A stretch of 47,759 nt of DNA, taken from contig CACBIM010000014.1 of NCBI GenBank assembly GCA_902539295.1, forward strand, positions 1 through 47,759. The letters run 5' to 3'. The notes beneath the pieces are model-generated. The model saw only the letters and a list, made by a program, of their open reading frames with translations, was not told the DNA's origin and did no database searches. Each line of letters begins with the position of its first letter. Positions within the stretch are counted from its first letter, which is position 1. Made by a program: the position numbers and the translations under genes. This DNA is from an uncultured SAR116 cluster alpha proteobacterium. GTDB lineage: Bacteria; Pseudomonadota; Alphaproteobacteria; Puniceispirillales; GCA-002684695. Of the stretch, positions 34,392 through 43,784 are shown piece after piece.

Positions 34392-34895
34392 TTATAATTG
34401 TTTTATTTTCTCATGATGCAAATCTTTAATTAAGTATGCTAAGTATAAAAAAATTGATGTTTCAACTAGCGACAGTATAGTATTCCAATTCGTCATTGAA
34501 AGTCCTAAAAAACTCCAAGCAATAACATTACAACTAATTATAGGTTTGTTAATCAAATCTTGCACTGTATTGATAGATCCTAAGCCTGAACTTGAGCATC
34601 CCTCAGGTAAATAAAAAAATTCTAATTCAACTCCTGAATGCCATATTCCTATTAATGATGTTATAAAAGCTGATAAAGCTGCAAAGAGTAGAAGTGATAC
34701 TGCATATTTTTTTTTCAAAATAATTAATAAACAAAAAAATATTACAGCGAAATGTGGCCATCTTTGCCAGATACACATTTGGCATGGATTTAATCCTACA
34801 AAATATTGGAAATAATATGCTGATAATAGAAGTCCACCAGAATAAAAAACCCCAAAAAAAGGGAAATACCTTAAAATTAAATTATCAAAAACCAT
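34392..34895 (-). CDS. dsbB: disulfide bond formation protein B
   Basis: The product is a 167-aa inner-membrane protein with four hydrophobic segments. The first periplasmic redox pair is CQMC in VGLNPCQMCIWQRWPH (about 35-50), and a second pair lies in EGCSSSGLG and ISCNVI (about residues 98-125), matching DsbB, which reoxidises DsbA and passes electrons to quinone. Its start lies within the end of the upstream YqaA-like gene (19-base overlap), so the two are translated from one transcript. No dsbA is in the window. Confidence 0.88.
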   Translation of the reverse strand: MVFDNLILRYFPFFGVFYSGGLLLSAYYFQYFVGLNPCQMCIWQRWPHFAVIFFCLLIILKKKYAVSLLLFAALSAFITSLIGIWHSGVELEFFYLPEGCSSSGLGSINTVQDLINKPIISCNVIAWSFLGLSMTNWNTILSLVETSIFLYLAYLIKDLHHEKIKQL

Positions 34896-35491
34896 ATGAT
34901 TATTATAATTATAGCTAAGATCACAGAGGTCAATGCAAGGTTGTTTTTTATAAAATTTATAGCTTTCTCACCTAAATAATATGAAAGTAACGCAACTATA
35001 GTAAATCTTATTCCTCTTCCTATAATAGAGCCTATAACAAAAATCAATAATGGTACTCCTGTTGCTCCTGAACTTAGAGCAATTAATTTGTACGGTAGTG
35101 GTGTAAAGGCCCCTATGAATGTAAGAATTAGCCCCCATTTTCTAAATGCTTCGTTTACACTTTCTAGCTTATGAACTGATAACCCAGGCATAAACTCAAC
35201 AAGATTTTGTAAACCCACTCCAATATATAGTCCTATACACCAACCAATTATTCCTCCAAAGACTGATGCAAATGTAGTTAAAAAAGTTATTAAAAAAATC
35301 TTTTTTGGTTTTGAAATGACACATGCTGCTAGCAAAGGATCAATTGGTATTGGAAAAAATATTGATTCGGCAAAGGATAAGCCGTAAAGGGCATTGTTAG
35401 TTGATTTTTTTGAAGATATTTCAAAAAATTTTTCAACAAATTGATCTTTATTTAAAAAATTAAATTTTATGGGTTTATCCTTTACGGGCAA
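34877..35491 (-). CDS. YqaA/DedA-type membrane protein
   Basis: This is a 204-aa protein of the SNARE-associated/VTT family. SFAESIFFPIPIDPLLAACV (about residues 39-58), GGIIGWCIGLYIG and TFIGAFTPLPYKLIALSSGA (near 118-137) are the family's conserved stretches with the glycine-proline re-entrant features, plus four or five hydrophobic segments. DedA relatives move or scramble lipids such as undecaprenyl phosphate. No ATG is available before the conserved region; the only usual start is a TTG at 35491, just 12 bases beyond the encoded CCA of tRNA-Leu. The gene probably shares the tRNA transcript. Confidence 0.82.
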   Translation of the reverse strand: MPVKDKPIKFNFLNKDQFVEKFFEISSKKSTNNALYGLSFAESIFFPIPIDPLLAACVISKPKKIFLITFLTTFASVFGGIIGWCIGLYIGVGLQNLVEFMPGLSVHKLESVNEAFRKWGLILTFIGAFTPLPYKLIALSSGATGVPLLIFVIGSIIGRGIRFTIVALLSYYLGEKAINFIKNNLALTSVILAIIIIIIWFLII

Positions 35492-35502
35492 ATGAATTAA
35501 TA

Positions 35503-35589
35503 TGGTACGGATGGTCGGACTTGAACCGACAAGGTGTTGCCACCGGGGGATTTTGAATCCCCTGCGTCTACCAATTCCGCCACATCCGC
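35503..35589 (-). tRNA. tRNA-Leu (anticodon CAA)
   Basis: The minus strand reads GCGGATGTGGCGGAATTGGT from 35589, with an acceptor stem GCGGATG pairing CATCCGT (one G-U), a D-loop AATTGGTAGAC, an anticodon stem GGGGA/TCCCC with loop TTCAAAA (anticodon CAA), a long variable arm (GGTGGCAACACCT region) typical of class II tRNAs, a T-arm with GTTCAAGTC, discriminator A and encoded CCA. The 87-base length and the long arm fit leucine. Confidence 0.97.
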
Positions 35590-35639
35590 AGAATTAATTC
35601 ACTTAATTATTATATTTTATTTTTTTAAAAGCAATAAAT

Positions 35640-36317
35640 CTATACAAAATTTTTATTTATAATTCTAGCTTGTAATCTTTTGAGATATTGATCATTTAGA
35701 TTTAATATTTTTAGACTTTCACAAGTTTTATAAAGATAATCAGTTGCAGTTCCTAAGAAGCCTTGTGCCTTTGAAATCATTAGAGCTGTTTCAGCTTCTG
35801 ATAATGAGCCTATATAATTTTCATGCTTTTTATTTATTGTAAATGCTATCATATCAATTTTACCTTCTTCTGAGTAGCCTGAGATTATTTTAGGTATATA
35901 TGCTCCCATAATCATTTCTCTTCTCCAAACCAGGTCTAATTCTTCGAAGATATTTTTATTATTAATCTTTAGAGCTTGCCCAGTTACTGATCCTCCATTT
36001 TCAAGTCCTAACACTAAACCTGGGCATTCTTTACTACCTCTTCCGATATGAGTTTTTAGGCAGTATTTTCTTCTATAGCCGTAACTTTTTACTTTTAGTT
36101 TTTTTATTGGTTTTATAACAGGGTTCCATATCAGTGAACCATATCCAAAAATCCATATATCTTTTTTGGTATTATCAGGTACTAAACTTCTTCTAGATTT
36201 TAAAAGTGTATCATCATCTAAAAGCTTACTACCTAATCCTTGTTTTCTAACTAGGGACCTTAGTTTATCAGCCTTAATATTTTTTCTATTTAGTACAATT
36301 CTTTCTTCTGATTTCAT
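35640..36317 (-). CDS. chaC: ChaC-type gamma-glutamylcyclotransferase
   Basis: The product is 225 aa. IWIFGYGSLIWNPVIKP (about residues 54-70) is the substrate-binding loop of ChaC proteins, GYRRKYCLKTHIGRGS (near 82-97) follows, and the catalytic Glu is in EELDLVWRREM (near 129-139). The family breaks glutathione to 5-oxoproline and Cys-Gly in the cytoplasm. It lies 31 bases after the mscS start region on the same strand. Its first 50 residues are polar and Lys-rich, longer than the E. coli N-terminus. Confidence 0.87.
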   Translation of the reverse strand: MKSEERIVLNRKNIKADKLRSLVRKQGLGSKLLDDDTLLKSRRSLVPDNTKKDIWIFGYGSLIWNPVIKPIKKLKVKSYGYRRKYCLKTHIGRGSKECPGLVLGLENGGSVTGQALKINNKNIFEELDLVWRREMIMGAYIPKIISGYSEEGKIDMIAFTINKKHENYIGSLSEAETALMISKAQGFLGTATDYLYKTCESLKILNLNDQYLKRLQARIINKNFV

Positions 36318-36348
36318 AATACAAATATTAAATTAAACTATTACAGAA

Positions 36349-37176
36349 TTAGTTATTATTTTTTTTCACAGTAATAACTGTTTGGGGAAAAGGTATTTCA
36401 ATTTTTGCTCTATCTAAAACTGATTTTGTTTTTTTCATTAAATCCCAATATAAACCCCAATAAACATTATTTTTAGCATAAAGTCTTAATCTTACAGTGA
36501 TTGCACTATCTCCATAACTAACTACCAATCCTTGAGGGCTTGGTTCTTTTAAAACTCTCTCATCGTTCGCAAGAGTTAATAATGTTTTAATTACATATTC
36601 TAAGTCTGAATTATATGAGACTCCAATATCAATATCCATTCTCCTTGTGTTGTATCTGGAGTGATTTACTATTGTAGAAGACCAAATTTTACTATTGGGA
36701 ACAGAAATAAATACATTATCAAATGTGTCTATTGTAGTTGTAAACAAACCTATTTCTCTTACGGTGCCAGAGATATCAGAGGCTTCAATCCAATTACCAA
36801 CTTTAAATGGTCTAAGGAATAGAAGCATCACGCCAGCAGCTACATTGGATAAAGTGCCTTGCAATGCCAAACCAATTGCCAACCCAGCCGCACCTAACAC
36901 CGCAATTATAGAAGTAGTGTTTACACCAAACTGAGCCAAAACAGCTATAATGGTTACAACTAGAAGAGCATAACGAATGACAGATCCAGCAACCGGTGGC
37001 AAAGTTGGATCTAATTTATCAATTCTTATAAGGGCTTCTTTAACCCATTTGCCTATTCTTGACGAAATCCAAATACCAACAATAAGAGTGATTACTGCTG
37101 CTAAAAAATTAATTGACCAATCTATTCCTAATTGAATAATAACTGGTAATTGATTTGAAAAATTAATATATTCCAT
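36349..37176 (-). CDS. mscS: small-conductance mechanosensitive channel
   Basis: This is a 275-aa MscS-type channel, close to the E. coli MscS length. Three N-terminal hydrophobic segments are followed by the pore helix AVLGAAGLAIGLALQGTLSN (about residues 92-111) and VAAGVMLLFLRPFKVGNWIE. The cytoplasmic vestibule begins with SGTVREIGLFTTTIDTFDN and has the usual PNSKIWSSTIVNHS beta domain. It releases solutes on hypo-osmotic stress. The gene precedes chaC by 31 bases, likely in the same transcript. Divergent from ribF. Confidence 0.92.
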   Translation of the reverse strand: MEYINFSNQLPVIIQLGIDWSINFLAAVITLIVGIWISSRIGKWVKEALIRIDKLDPTLPPVAGSVIRYALLVVTIIAVLAQFGVNTTSIIAVLGAAGLAIGLALQGTLSNVAAGVMLLFLRPFKVGNWIEASDISGTVREIGLFTTTIDTFDNVFISVPNSKIWSSTIVNHSRYNTRRMDIDIGVSYNSDLEYVIKTLLTLANDERVLKEPSPQGLVVSYGDSAITVRLRLYAKNNVYWGLYWDLMKKTKSVLDRAKIEIPFPQTVITVKKNNN

Positions 37177-37304
37177 ATTTAAATTTTGCTTATTGAAACT
37201 TTATTATGATTTTAATCTTTTAGTAAATTAATTCTACCCCTAATAATTTGTTTATATTATTAATACATCAATAAATGTATGTAATTTAAATTTAAGAGTT
37301 CCTT

Positions 37305-38237
37305 GTGAAAGTTTATAATTGGAAAATTAAAGATAAAAATTTAAATATTGAGCCAAGTGCAGCTGCAATAGGTAACTTTGATGGAGTGCATCTTGGACAT
37401 AAAAAAGTGCTTGAAGAAGCAAAAAAACTTTCAATGGAAAAAAAATTACCTATTTCAGTTTTAACATTTGAGCCCCATCCAAGGGAATTTTTTTCAAGTG
37501 AAAAAAATAACTTTTTACTTCAAACTAATTCGCAAAAAATTGAAACACTTCGCAAGCATGGCATTGATAATTTAATAAATCTAAAATTTGATAAAAATTT
37601 AAGTGAATTGCATCCAGAAGAATTTATTGAAAAAATACTCTTCAAAAATTTATCTCTAAAGCATGTATTCGTAGGAAAAGACTTTAAATTTGGGAAAAAT
37701 CGAAAAGGTGATATTAATACTTTAGAAAATATCGGAACTAAATATAATATAGGTGTCTCCTCAATAAGCTTAAAGAGTCTTAATACTGTATCGATATCAT
37801 CATCAAAAATCCGTGAACATTTAAAGTCAGGAAATATCATTGAAGCAAATAAATTATTAGGTAGACCCTATAAAATAAGTGGTTTAGTAATTGAGGGTGA
37901 CAAGCGAGGTAGGAGTATCAATTTTCCAACAGCAAATATTAAATTAGGAAATCTTATAATGCCTGCTTTTGGTGTTTATTCTGTTTCAGTCAAAGGCATT
38001 GAAAATAAAATTTATAATGGAATTGCAAATATTGGAAGAAGGCCAACTGTAAACGATAGGGGAGTATTGCTTGAGGTAAATATTTTTGACTTTAATAATA
38101 ATATTTATGGTAAAGAAATATCCGTCAATCTATTAAATTTTATAAGAAAAGAAAAAAAATTTGATGGAATTGAAAGTTTAAAATCACAAATCAAAAATGA
38201 TGTAAGAGTTTCAAAAGAATTTTTTAATTTACAATAA
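37305..38237 (+). CDS. ribF: bifunctional riboflavin kinase/FAD synthetase
   Basis: The product is 310 aa from a GTG start. The N-terminal FAD synthetase half has AIGNFDGVHLGHKKVLEEA (about residues 21-39) with the nucleotidyl-transferase HLGH motif, TFEPHPREF and later SSSKIREHL. The C-terminal riboflavin kinase half has GRPYKISGLVIEGDKRGRSI and NFPTANI (near 187-213) and the RKEKKFDGIESLKSQI ending. It makes FMN then FAD. The gene heads the conserved block with ileS and lspA. Only a weak Shine-Dalgarno is seen before the GTG. Confidence 0.94.
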   Translation: MKVYNWKIKDKNLNIEPSAAAIGNFDGVHLGHKKVLEEAKKLSMEKKLPISVLTFEPHPREFFSSEKNNFLLQTNSQKIETLRKHGIDNLINLKFDKNLSELHPEEFIEKILFKNLSLKHVFVGKDFKFGKNRKGDINTLENIGTKYNIGVSSISLKSLNTVSISSSKIREHLKSGNIIEANKLLGRPYKISGLVIEGDKRGRSINFPTANIKLGNLIMPAFGVYSVSVKGIENKIYNGIANIGRRPTVNDRGVLLEVNIFDFNNNIYGKEISVNLLNFIRKEKKFDGIESLKSQIKNDVRVSKEFFNLQ

Positions 38238-38263
38238 ATGAAAATACAAAGGTAAATATTGAT

Positions 38264-41026
38264 ATGGATTATAAAGAAACTGTTTTTTTACCCAAAACTG
38301 AATTTCCTATGAAGGCAGGATTGCCAAGAAAAGAACCTGAAATTCTAAAAATTTGGGAAGAAATTAATATTTACCAAAAACTAAGAGAACAAAGAAAAGG
38401 TTCTGAAAAGTATATACTCCATGATGGCCCTCCATATGCTAATGGTAATTTACATATTGGAACAGCTTTAAATAAAATTTTAAAAGATATTATAAACAGA
38501 TTTCAATCGATGCTTGGTAAAGATGCTAATTATGTTCCAGGTTGGGATTGTCACGGATTACCTATTGAATGGAAAATTGAAGAGCAGTATAGGAAGAAAG
38601 GAAAGGATAAAGATACTATTCCAATTGTTGAATTTAGAAAAGAATGCAGAGATTTTGCAAAAAAATGGATGGATATACAATCCCAAGAATTTCAAAGATT
38701 AGGTGTTTGCGGCAACTTTAAAAACCCCTATACAACTATGACATTTGATGCTGAAGCATCTATTGCGAATGAAATGGGTAAATTTTTATTAAATGGCGGC
38801 TTATACCGTGGGTCAAAACCTGTAATGTGGTCCGTGGTAGAGAAAACAGCTTTAGCTGAAGCTGAAATTGAATATGAGGATCATAAATCAACTACTATTT
38901 ATGCAAAGTTTGAAGTTAAAAAAACTAATCTTCAAAATGTTGATGGAGCATATATAATTATTTGGACTACCACACCATGGACAATGCCAGGTAATAGAGC
39001 CGTAGCCTTTTCTAAAGAGATTAATTATTCATTAGTTCGGATCAAGAAAATTGCTGATGACAGCCTAGCAAAAAATAATGATTTAATAATAATTGCTAAA
39101 GATTTGGTAGAAGATGTTGCTAAGAATTGTAAAATTTTAGAATGGGAGGAAGTTTCGAGCATTTTGGGTCATAAGTTTGATGAAACAATACTTTCACATC
39201 CATTAAATAATTATGGATATAGTCATGACGTTAAAATGCTTCCAGCTGATTTTGTAACAGTTGAGCAAGGAACAGGTTTTGTTCATATTGCACCAGGTCA
39301 TGGAGAAGACGACTATTTTTTAGGAAAAAAATTTAATATTGAAGTACCAGAAACCTTAGCTGGGAATGGAAAACTATTAGATCACCTTCCATTATTTGGT
39401 GGGATGCATGTATTAAGAGATAATCCAAAAATAGCTGATATAATGTCGGAAAAAAACTCATTAATTGGAAGAGGGGAATTAATTCATTCGTATCCCCATT
39501 CATGGCGTTCCAAAGCTCCTTTAGTTTTTAGAAATACACCACAATGGTTTATTTCTATGACAACAAACAATTTAAAAGAAACGGCTCTTAACGAGATTGA
39601 GAAAACACAATTTTACCCTGAAGCAGGGAAGCAAAGACTATACTCTATGATTGAAAATAGACCTGACTGGTGTCTTAGTAGACAAAGAGCATGGGGGATT
39701 CCAATCCCAGTTTTTGTCAACAAAAAAACAGGTGAACCTTTAAGAGATAAAATTGTTATAGAAAGGATTGTTTCATCTTTTAAAAAAGGTGGGTCAGATG
39801 TTTGGTTTGAGATCCCAGCATCAAATTATTTGGAACCTGAATATGATGCTAATGATTTTGAACAAATTCAAGATATTGCAGACGTTTGGTTTGACTCTGG
39901 CTCAACCCATGCTTTTGTCTTGGAGGATAGAGATGATTTAAAAAGTCCAGCAAACCTCTATCTTGAGGGTTCTGATCAGCACCGTGGATGGTTTCATTCA
40001 TCATTATTAGAGTCAGTTGGTTCAAGAGGAGTGGCACCGTTTGAGGGAATTCTAACACACGGTTTCGTTTTAGATGATAAAGGACGCAAGATGTCTAAGT
40101 CACTTGGCAATACTGTAAACCCTCAAGATATTTTGAGAGATTATGGAGCTGATATTTTAAGATTATGGGTTGCTGGGTCCGACTATTATGAAGACCTGAG
40201 GATTGGTCCTGAAATTATTAAACATCATACTGATCACTACAGAAGATTGAGAAACACTTTAAGATATTTACTTGGCAGTTTGAATGGTTTTCAAGAAAAT
40301 GAAAAAATTGATTATTCAGATATGCCTCAACTGGAAAAATGGCTTTTACATAGAGTGAACGAAGTAAATAATTCAGTGAGAGAAAAAATTGAAGGTTATA
40401 ATTTTCATTCTATATACACAGAAATTCATAATTTTTGCACTATTGAATTATCTTCATTTTATTTTGAGATTAGGAAAGATCTTTTATATTGTGGAAGCCC
40501 AAATAGTCTAGAAAGGCGTGGATGCAGAACTGCTTTAGATATTTTATTTAATCACTTAACAGCATGGCTAGCACCAATATTATGCTTTACAGCTGAAGAA
40601 GCATGGCAATGTTATATAAATGATAAAGAAAACTCTATACACTTAAAAACTATACCAATCTCAGTGAAAAATTGGAATGATGAATCTCTTAATATCAAAT
40701 GGAAAAGAATAAGATTTATAAGAAGTTTAGTTTTGGCTGAAATTGAAGAAGCAAGAAACAATAATTTAATTAAATCTAGTTTACAGGCAAAAGTAGAAAT
40801 CAAATTATCTAAAGAAGATAAAGACTTATTTGAAAATTTAATTGCTGCGGATATTTTTATTACATCTGAGGTAAGTTTTAGTATTGAAAAACTTGAAACT
40901 CCTAAAATCACAATAGAAAATGCAGATGGAAACAAATGTTCCAGATGTTGGAAAATTCTTCCTGAAGTAAAACCAGAGGGTTTATGCAACAGATGTGAAG
41001 ATGTTGTTAAAATATATTGTAGCTAA
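38264..41026 (+). CDS. ileS: isoleucyl-tRNA synthetase
   Basis: This is a 920-aa class I synthetase. The HIGH motif is in HDGPPYANGNLHIGTALNK (about residues 54-72), the editing domain spans the first half (IIIWTTTPWTMPGN near 227-240), SRQRAWGIPIPVF is present, and KMSKS is in LDDKGRKMSKSLGNTV near 605. A C-terminal zinc finger with CSRCWKILPEV and CNRCEDVV (about 895-915) shows the usual bacterial type with four cysteines. It follows ribF after 26 bases and precedes lspA after 6 bases, a common order in proteobacteria. Confidence 0.97.
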   Translation: MDYKETVFLPKTEFPMKAGLPRKEPEILKIWEEINIYQKLREQRKGSEKYILHDGPPYANGNLHIGTALNKILKDIINRFQSMLGKDANYVPGWDCHGLPIEWKIEEQYRKKGKDKDTIPIVEFRKECRDFAKKWMDIQSQEFQRLGVCGNFKNPYTTMTFDAEASIANEMGKFLLNGGLYRGSKPVMWSVVEKTALAEAEIEYEDHKSTTIYAKFEVKKTNLQNVDGAYIIIWTTTPWTMPGNRAVAFSKEINYSLVRIKKIADDSLAKNNDLIIIAKDLVEDVAKNCKILEWEEVSSILGHKFDETILSHPLNNYGYSHDVKMLPADFVTVEQGTGFVHIAPGHGEDDYFLGKKFNIEVPETLAGNGKLLDHLPLFGGMHVLRDNPKIADIMSEKNSLIGRGELIHSYPHSWRSKAPLVFRNTPQWFISMTTNNLKETALNEIEKTQFYPEAGKQRLYSMIENRPDWCLSRQRAWGIPIPVFVNKKTGEPLRDKIVIERIVSSFKKGGSDVWFEIPASNYLEPEYDANDFEQIQDIADVWFDSGSTHAFVLEDRDDLKSPANLYLEGSDQHRGWFHSSLLESVGSRGVAPFEGILTHGFVLDDKGRKMSKSLGNTVNPQDILRDYGADILRLWVAGSDYYEDLRIGPEIIKHHTDHYRRLRNTLRYLLGSLNGFQENEKIDYSDMPQLEKWLLHRVNEVNNSVREKIEGYNFHSIYTEIHNFCTIELSSFYFEIRKDLLYCGSPNSLERRGCRTALDILFNHLTAWLAPILCFTAEEAWQCYINDKENSIHLKTIPISVKNWNDESLNIKWKRIRFIRSLVLAEIEEARNNNLIKSSLQAKVEIKLSKEDKDLFENLIAADIFITSEVSFSIEKLETPKITIENADGNKCSRCWKILPEVKPEGLCNRCEDVVKIYCS

Positions 41027-41032
41027 TTACAG

Positions 41033-41518
41033 ATGAACTTTTATAAACTGATTAAAAGTAATTTAAAACTCTCAATTTTCTACATCCCATTCTTTGTTTT
41101 ATTAATAGACCAAATTTTTAAGTACCTGATTTATGTAAATCTTTTTATTGAGTTTAGAATAATAAAAATTTTTCCTTTTTTAAATTTGGTTCCTGTTTGG
41201 AATAGTGGAATTTCTTTTGGTATGTTTGATCAAAGTGGTGAGTTTGGGCGATTAATTTTTACTTTAATTGGATTAGGTTTTGGTATGTCAATTCCTATAT
41301 TCGCATCAAATTGGAACAACTTAGAAAGAATAGGTGCAGGTTTTATTTCTGGTGGCGCTTTAGGAAATGCCCTTGATAGGATTATCCATGGAAAAGTAAT
41401 AGACTTTATTGATTTTCACTCATATGGAATTCATTTTCCAACATTTAACTTTGCTGATACATTTATTTCATTAGGTGTAGTCACGTTATTATTTGCAAGT
41501 TTTAAAAAGAAAGATTAA
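41033..41518 (+). CDS. lspA: lipoprotein signal peptidase
   Basis: The product is a 161-aa inner-membrane aspartyl protease with four hydrophobic segments. Catalytic aspartates lie in GNALDRIIHGKVIDFIDFH (near residues 116-134) and FNFADTFISLG (near 139-149), with WNSGISFGMF earlier as the conserved NxG loop. It cleaves prolipoprotein signal peptides after lipidation. A lipoprotein gene (41530) follows directly, which it presumably matures. Confidence 0.94.
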   Translation: MNFYKLIKSNLKLSIFYIPFFVLLIDQIFKYLIYVNLFIEFRIIKIFPFLNLVPVWNSGISFGMFDQSGEFGRLIFTLIGLGFGMSIPIFASNWNNLERIGAGFISGGALGNALDRIIHGKVIDFIDFHSYGIHFPTFNFADTFISLGVVTLLFASFKKKD

Positions 41519-41529
41519 TTTTAATATCC

Positions 41530-41994
41530 ATGTTTTATAATGTTAAAAATAAAATATTTATACTTTTGATACTAATTGCATCAACAAATTTTGGTTGCAC
41601 AAATTTTCGTCAAGCTATTGGCTCAGAAAAAATTAAACTTGATGAATTTTCTATTGTTGAGAAAAATAAACTGGAAATGCCGCCTAAATTTGATCTTAAA
41701 TCTGAAATGGACGTAACCTTAAAAACTGGTTCAAAAGCCAAAGACGAGATTTCTTTACTTTTTGGTGTTGAACGAAGGCTTGAAATTGATGAGATAGATA
41801 GTGACTTAGCTCAATTTTTTCAGTTTAATAGCATACTACCTAATATAAGAGAAATAATTGATCAAGAAACATACGAACTGCAAATAAACAGCAGAGCAGG
41901 GATTGATATTCTTTTTGGTTCAGGTAAGCAGCCTAAAATAGGCCCTCTTCTTGATCCGGAAAAAGAAAAAGAAAGAATAGAAAAACTTCAATAA
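41530..41994 (+). CDS. BamF-like outer membrane lipoprotein (DUF3035)
   Basis: This 154-aa protein begins with a hydrophobic signal (IFILLILIASTNFG) and a lipobox Cys (C23). The next segment, LDEFSIVEKNKLEMPPKFDL (about 37-56), matches the alphaproteobacterial DUF3035 pattern PDEFxVVxRxPLxxPPxFxLRPP, known from BamF, an accessory of the outer-membrane beta-barrel assembly machine. The remaining half is polar and variable, with a Glu/Lys-rich C-terminus. It sits 11 bases after lspA, where DUF3035 genes are frequently found in this class. The weak match in the Pro-rich end makes the identification probable rather than certain. Confidence 0.7.
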   Translation: MFYNVKNKIFILLILIASTNFGCTNFRQAIGSEKIKLDEFSIVEKNKLEMPPKFDLKSEMDVTLKTGSKAKDEISLLFGVERRLEIDEIDSDLAQFFQFNSILPNIREIIDQETYELQINSRAGIDILFGSGKQPKIGPLLDPEKEKERIEKLQ

Positions 41995-42017
41995 TTTATT
42001 TGGTATTGGGGAATAAA

Positions 42018-43784
42018 ATGCCGATAAGAATTCTATCTGATGACCTTATAAATCAGATTGCTGCTGGGGAAGTAATTGAACGTCCTGCAAATATCGTAAA
42101 AGAACTTATTGAAAACTCTATTGATGCTAAAGCAACAAAAATAGAGGTTTTTATTCGTGATGGTGGTGTTCATTTAATTACAGTTAAAGATAATGGCCAC
42201 GGAATTTATGAAGATGAGCTTCCATTAGCTGTGACAAGGCATGCAACATCAAAGCTTAATAATAATAATTTAAGAGATATTAAGGATTTTGGCTTTAGGG
42301 GTGAGGCTTTACCCACTATAGCTTCAATATCTAATATGAGAATCATTAGTAAAAAAAATGATCAAAAATATGCTTCATGCCTTGAAATTGAAGGGGGGGA
42401 CTTAAAAGCTCAGAAACCTTCAAATATTCAAAGAGGGACTTTAGTTGAAGTCTCCTCTCTTTTTGAGAGAACTCCAGCGAGACTTAAATTTTTAAAAACC
42501 AACAGAATAGAAACTTCACATTGTAAAGATGTTTTTTTAAAAATGGCTTTGTCTCATCCAAATATTGAATTTCAATTAAATATTGATGGGAGAAAGGTTT
42601 TTGATTTTAAAATAGAAAAAAATGGAAATGAAATAAATTTGGATAGATTGTCTGCCTCTTTCGGTGAGCAATTTATATCGAATTCTTTAGATATAAATTA
42701 TAAGAAATATGGTTATAATTTAAAAGGAAAAATTGGATTCCCTACGTTAAATAGTTCAACATCATATTACCAATTTTTATATGTAAATAATCGTTCAATT
42801 AAAGATAAAAGAATTTTGGGCTCTATAAAAGCAGCATATTCAGAGACAATACCGAAAGGCAGGTTTCCTTATTTAATTTTATTTCTTGAATTATCACCGT
42901 TCAAAGTAGATGTAAATGTTCATCCATCTAAAGCTGAAGTAAGGTTTGATAATGAAAGAGAGGTGACAAGTATATATGTTTCCTCTATTAAATCAGAGAT
43001 TTCTAAACTGAATGAGCCAATTTATTCCAAAATTGAAAATAAAAGCACTAGTGAATTATTTAAAAATGATAATTCTTATGAGATCAATCAAAATGAGCTT
43101 CCCAATAAAATCTCATCATTTGCCAAAGAAAATTCTTTTAATAAATTTAGTATAGAACCTTCTGCAAAATCAAATGAACAAACATTTTCTGATCAAAAGT
43201 TGGATTATCCCCTTGGTGCCGCTAGAGCTCAGTATTTAAAAAATTATATAATATCTGAAACTACTGATGGAATAGTAGTCGTAGATCAACATGCAGCACA
43301 TGAAAGAATAGTTAAGGAAGAAATTTTATATCAAAAAAATAAAAATAAAATATGTTCACAATTATTATTAATTCCAGAAATAGTAAAATTACCAGCTTTG
43401 CAATTAGATCTTATTTTAAATGAAATAGACACATTAAAAACTATTGGTTTTGAAATAGAAGTTTTTGGTGATGATGCGGTCTTAGTAAGAGCTATTCCTG
43501 AGATATTAACAAATTCTAATATTCAAGAACTAATTGGAGATGTAGCACAAGAATTATTTGAACTTGGATCTCAGATAAGTATTGATGAGAAAATTGATTC
43601 AATAATTTCAACAAGTGCTTGTTATGGTTCGGTTAGGTCTGGAAGAATTTTATCAATTGAAGAAATGAATGCCCTCTTAAGAAAGATGGAGATTACACCA
43701 AATTCCAACCAATGTAATCATGGACGCCCAACATCTATAAAATTATCATTAAATGACATTGAGAAGTTATTCAAAAGAAGGTGA
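42018..43784 (+). CDS. mutL: DNA mismatch repair protein MutL (endonuclease type)
   Basis: The product is 588 aa from the ATG at 42018, preceded by GGGGA six bases upstream; a TTG at 42000 is less likely. GHKL ATPase motifs are NSIDAKATKIEVFIRDGG (with the catalytic E in ELIENS), DNGHGI and GFRGEALPTIASIS. The C-terminal domain carries the metal-binding endonuclease motif DQHAAHERIVKEE, fitting DQHA(x)2E(x)4E, plus ACYGSVRSG and CNHGRPT. It is therefore a nicking MutL, consistent with a lineage lacking MutH. The 18 last bases overlap the convergent rsmD gene. Confidence 0.95.
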   Translation: MPIRILSDDLINQIAAGEVIERPANIVKELIENSIDAKATKIEVFIRDGGVHLITVKDNGHGIYEDELPLAVTRHATSKLNNNNLRDIKDFGFRGEALPTIASISNMRIISKKNDQKYASCLEIEGGDLKAQKPSNIQRGTLVEVSSLFERTPARLKFLKTNRIETSHCKDVFLKMALSHPNIEFQLNIDGRKVFDFKIEKNGNEINLDRLSASFGEQFISNSLDINYKKYGYNLKGKIGFPTLNSSTSYYQFLYVNNRSIKDKRILGSIKAAYSETIPKGRFPYLILFLELSPFKVDVNVHPSKAEVRFDNEREVTSIYVSSIKSEISKLNEPIYSKIENKSTSELFKNDNSYEINQNELPNKISSFAKENSFNKFSIEPSAKSNEQTFSDQKLDYPLGAARAQYLKNYIISETTDGIVVVDQHAAHERIVKEEILYQKNKNKICSQLLLIPEIVKLPALQLDLILNEIDTLKTIGFEIEVFGDDAVLVRAIPEILTNSNIQELIGDVAQELFELGSQISIDEKIDSIISTSACYGSVRSGRILSIEEMNALLRKMEITPNSNQCNHGRPTSIKLSLNDIEKLFKRR

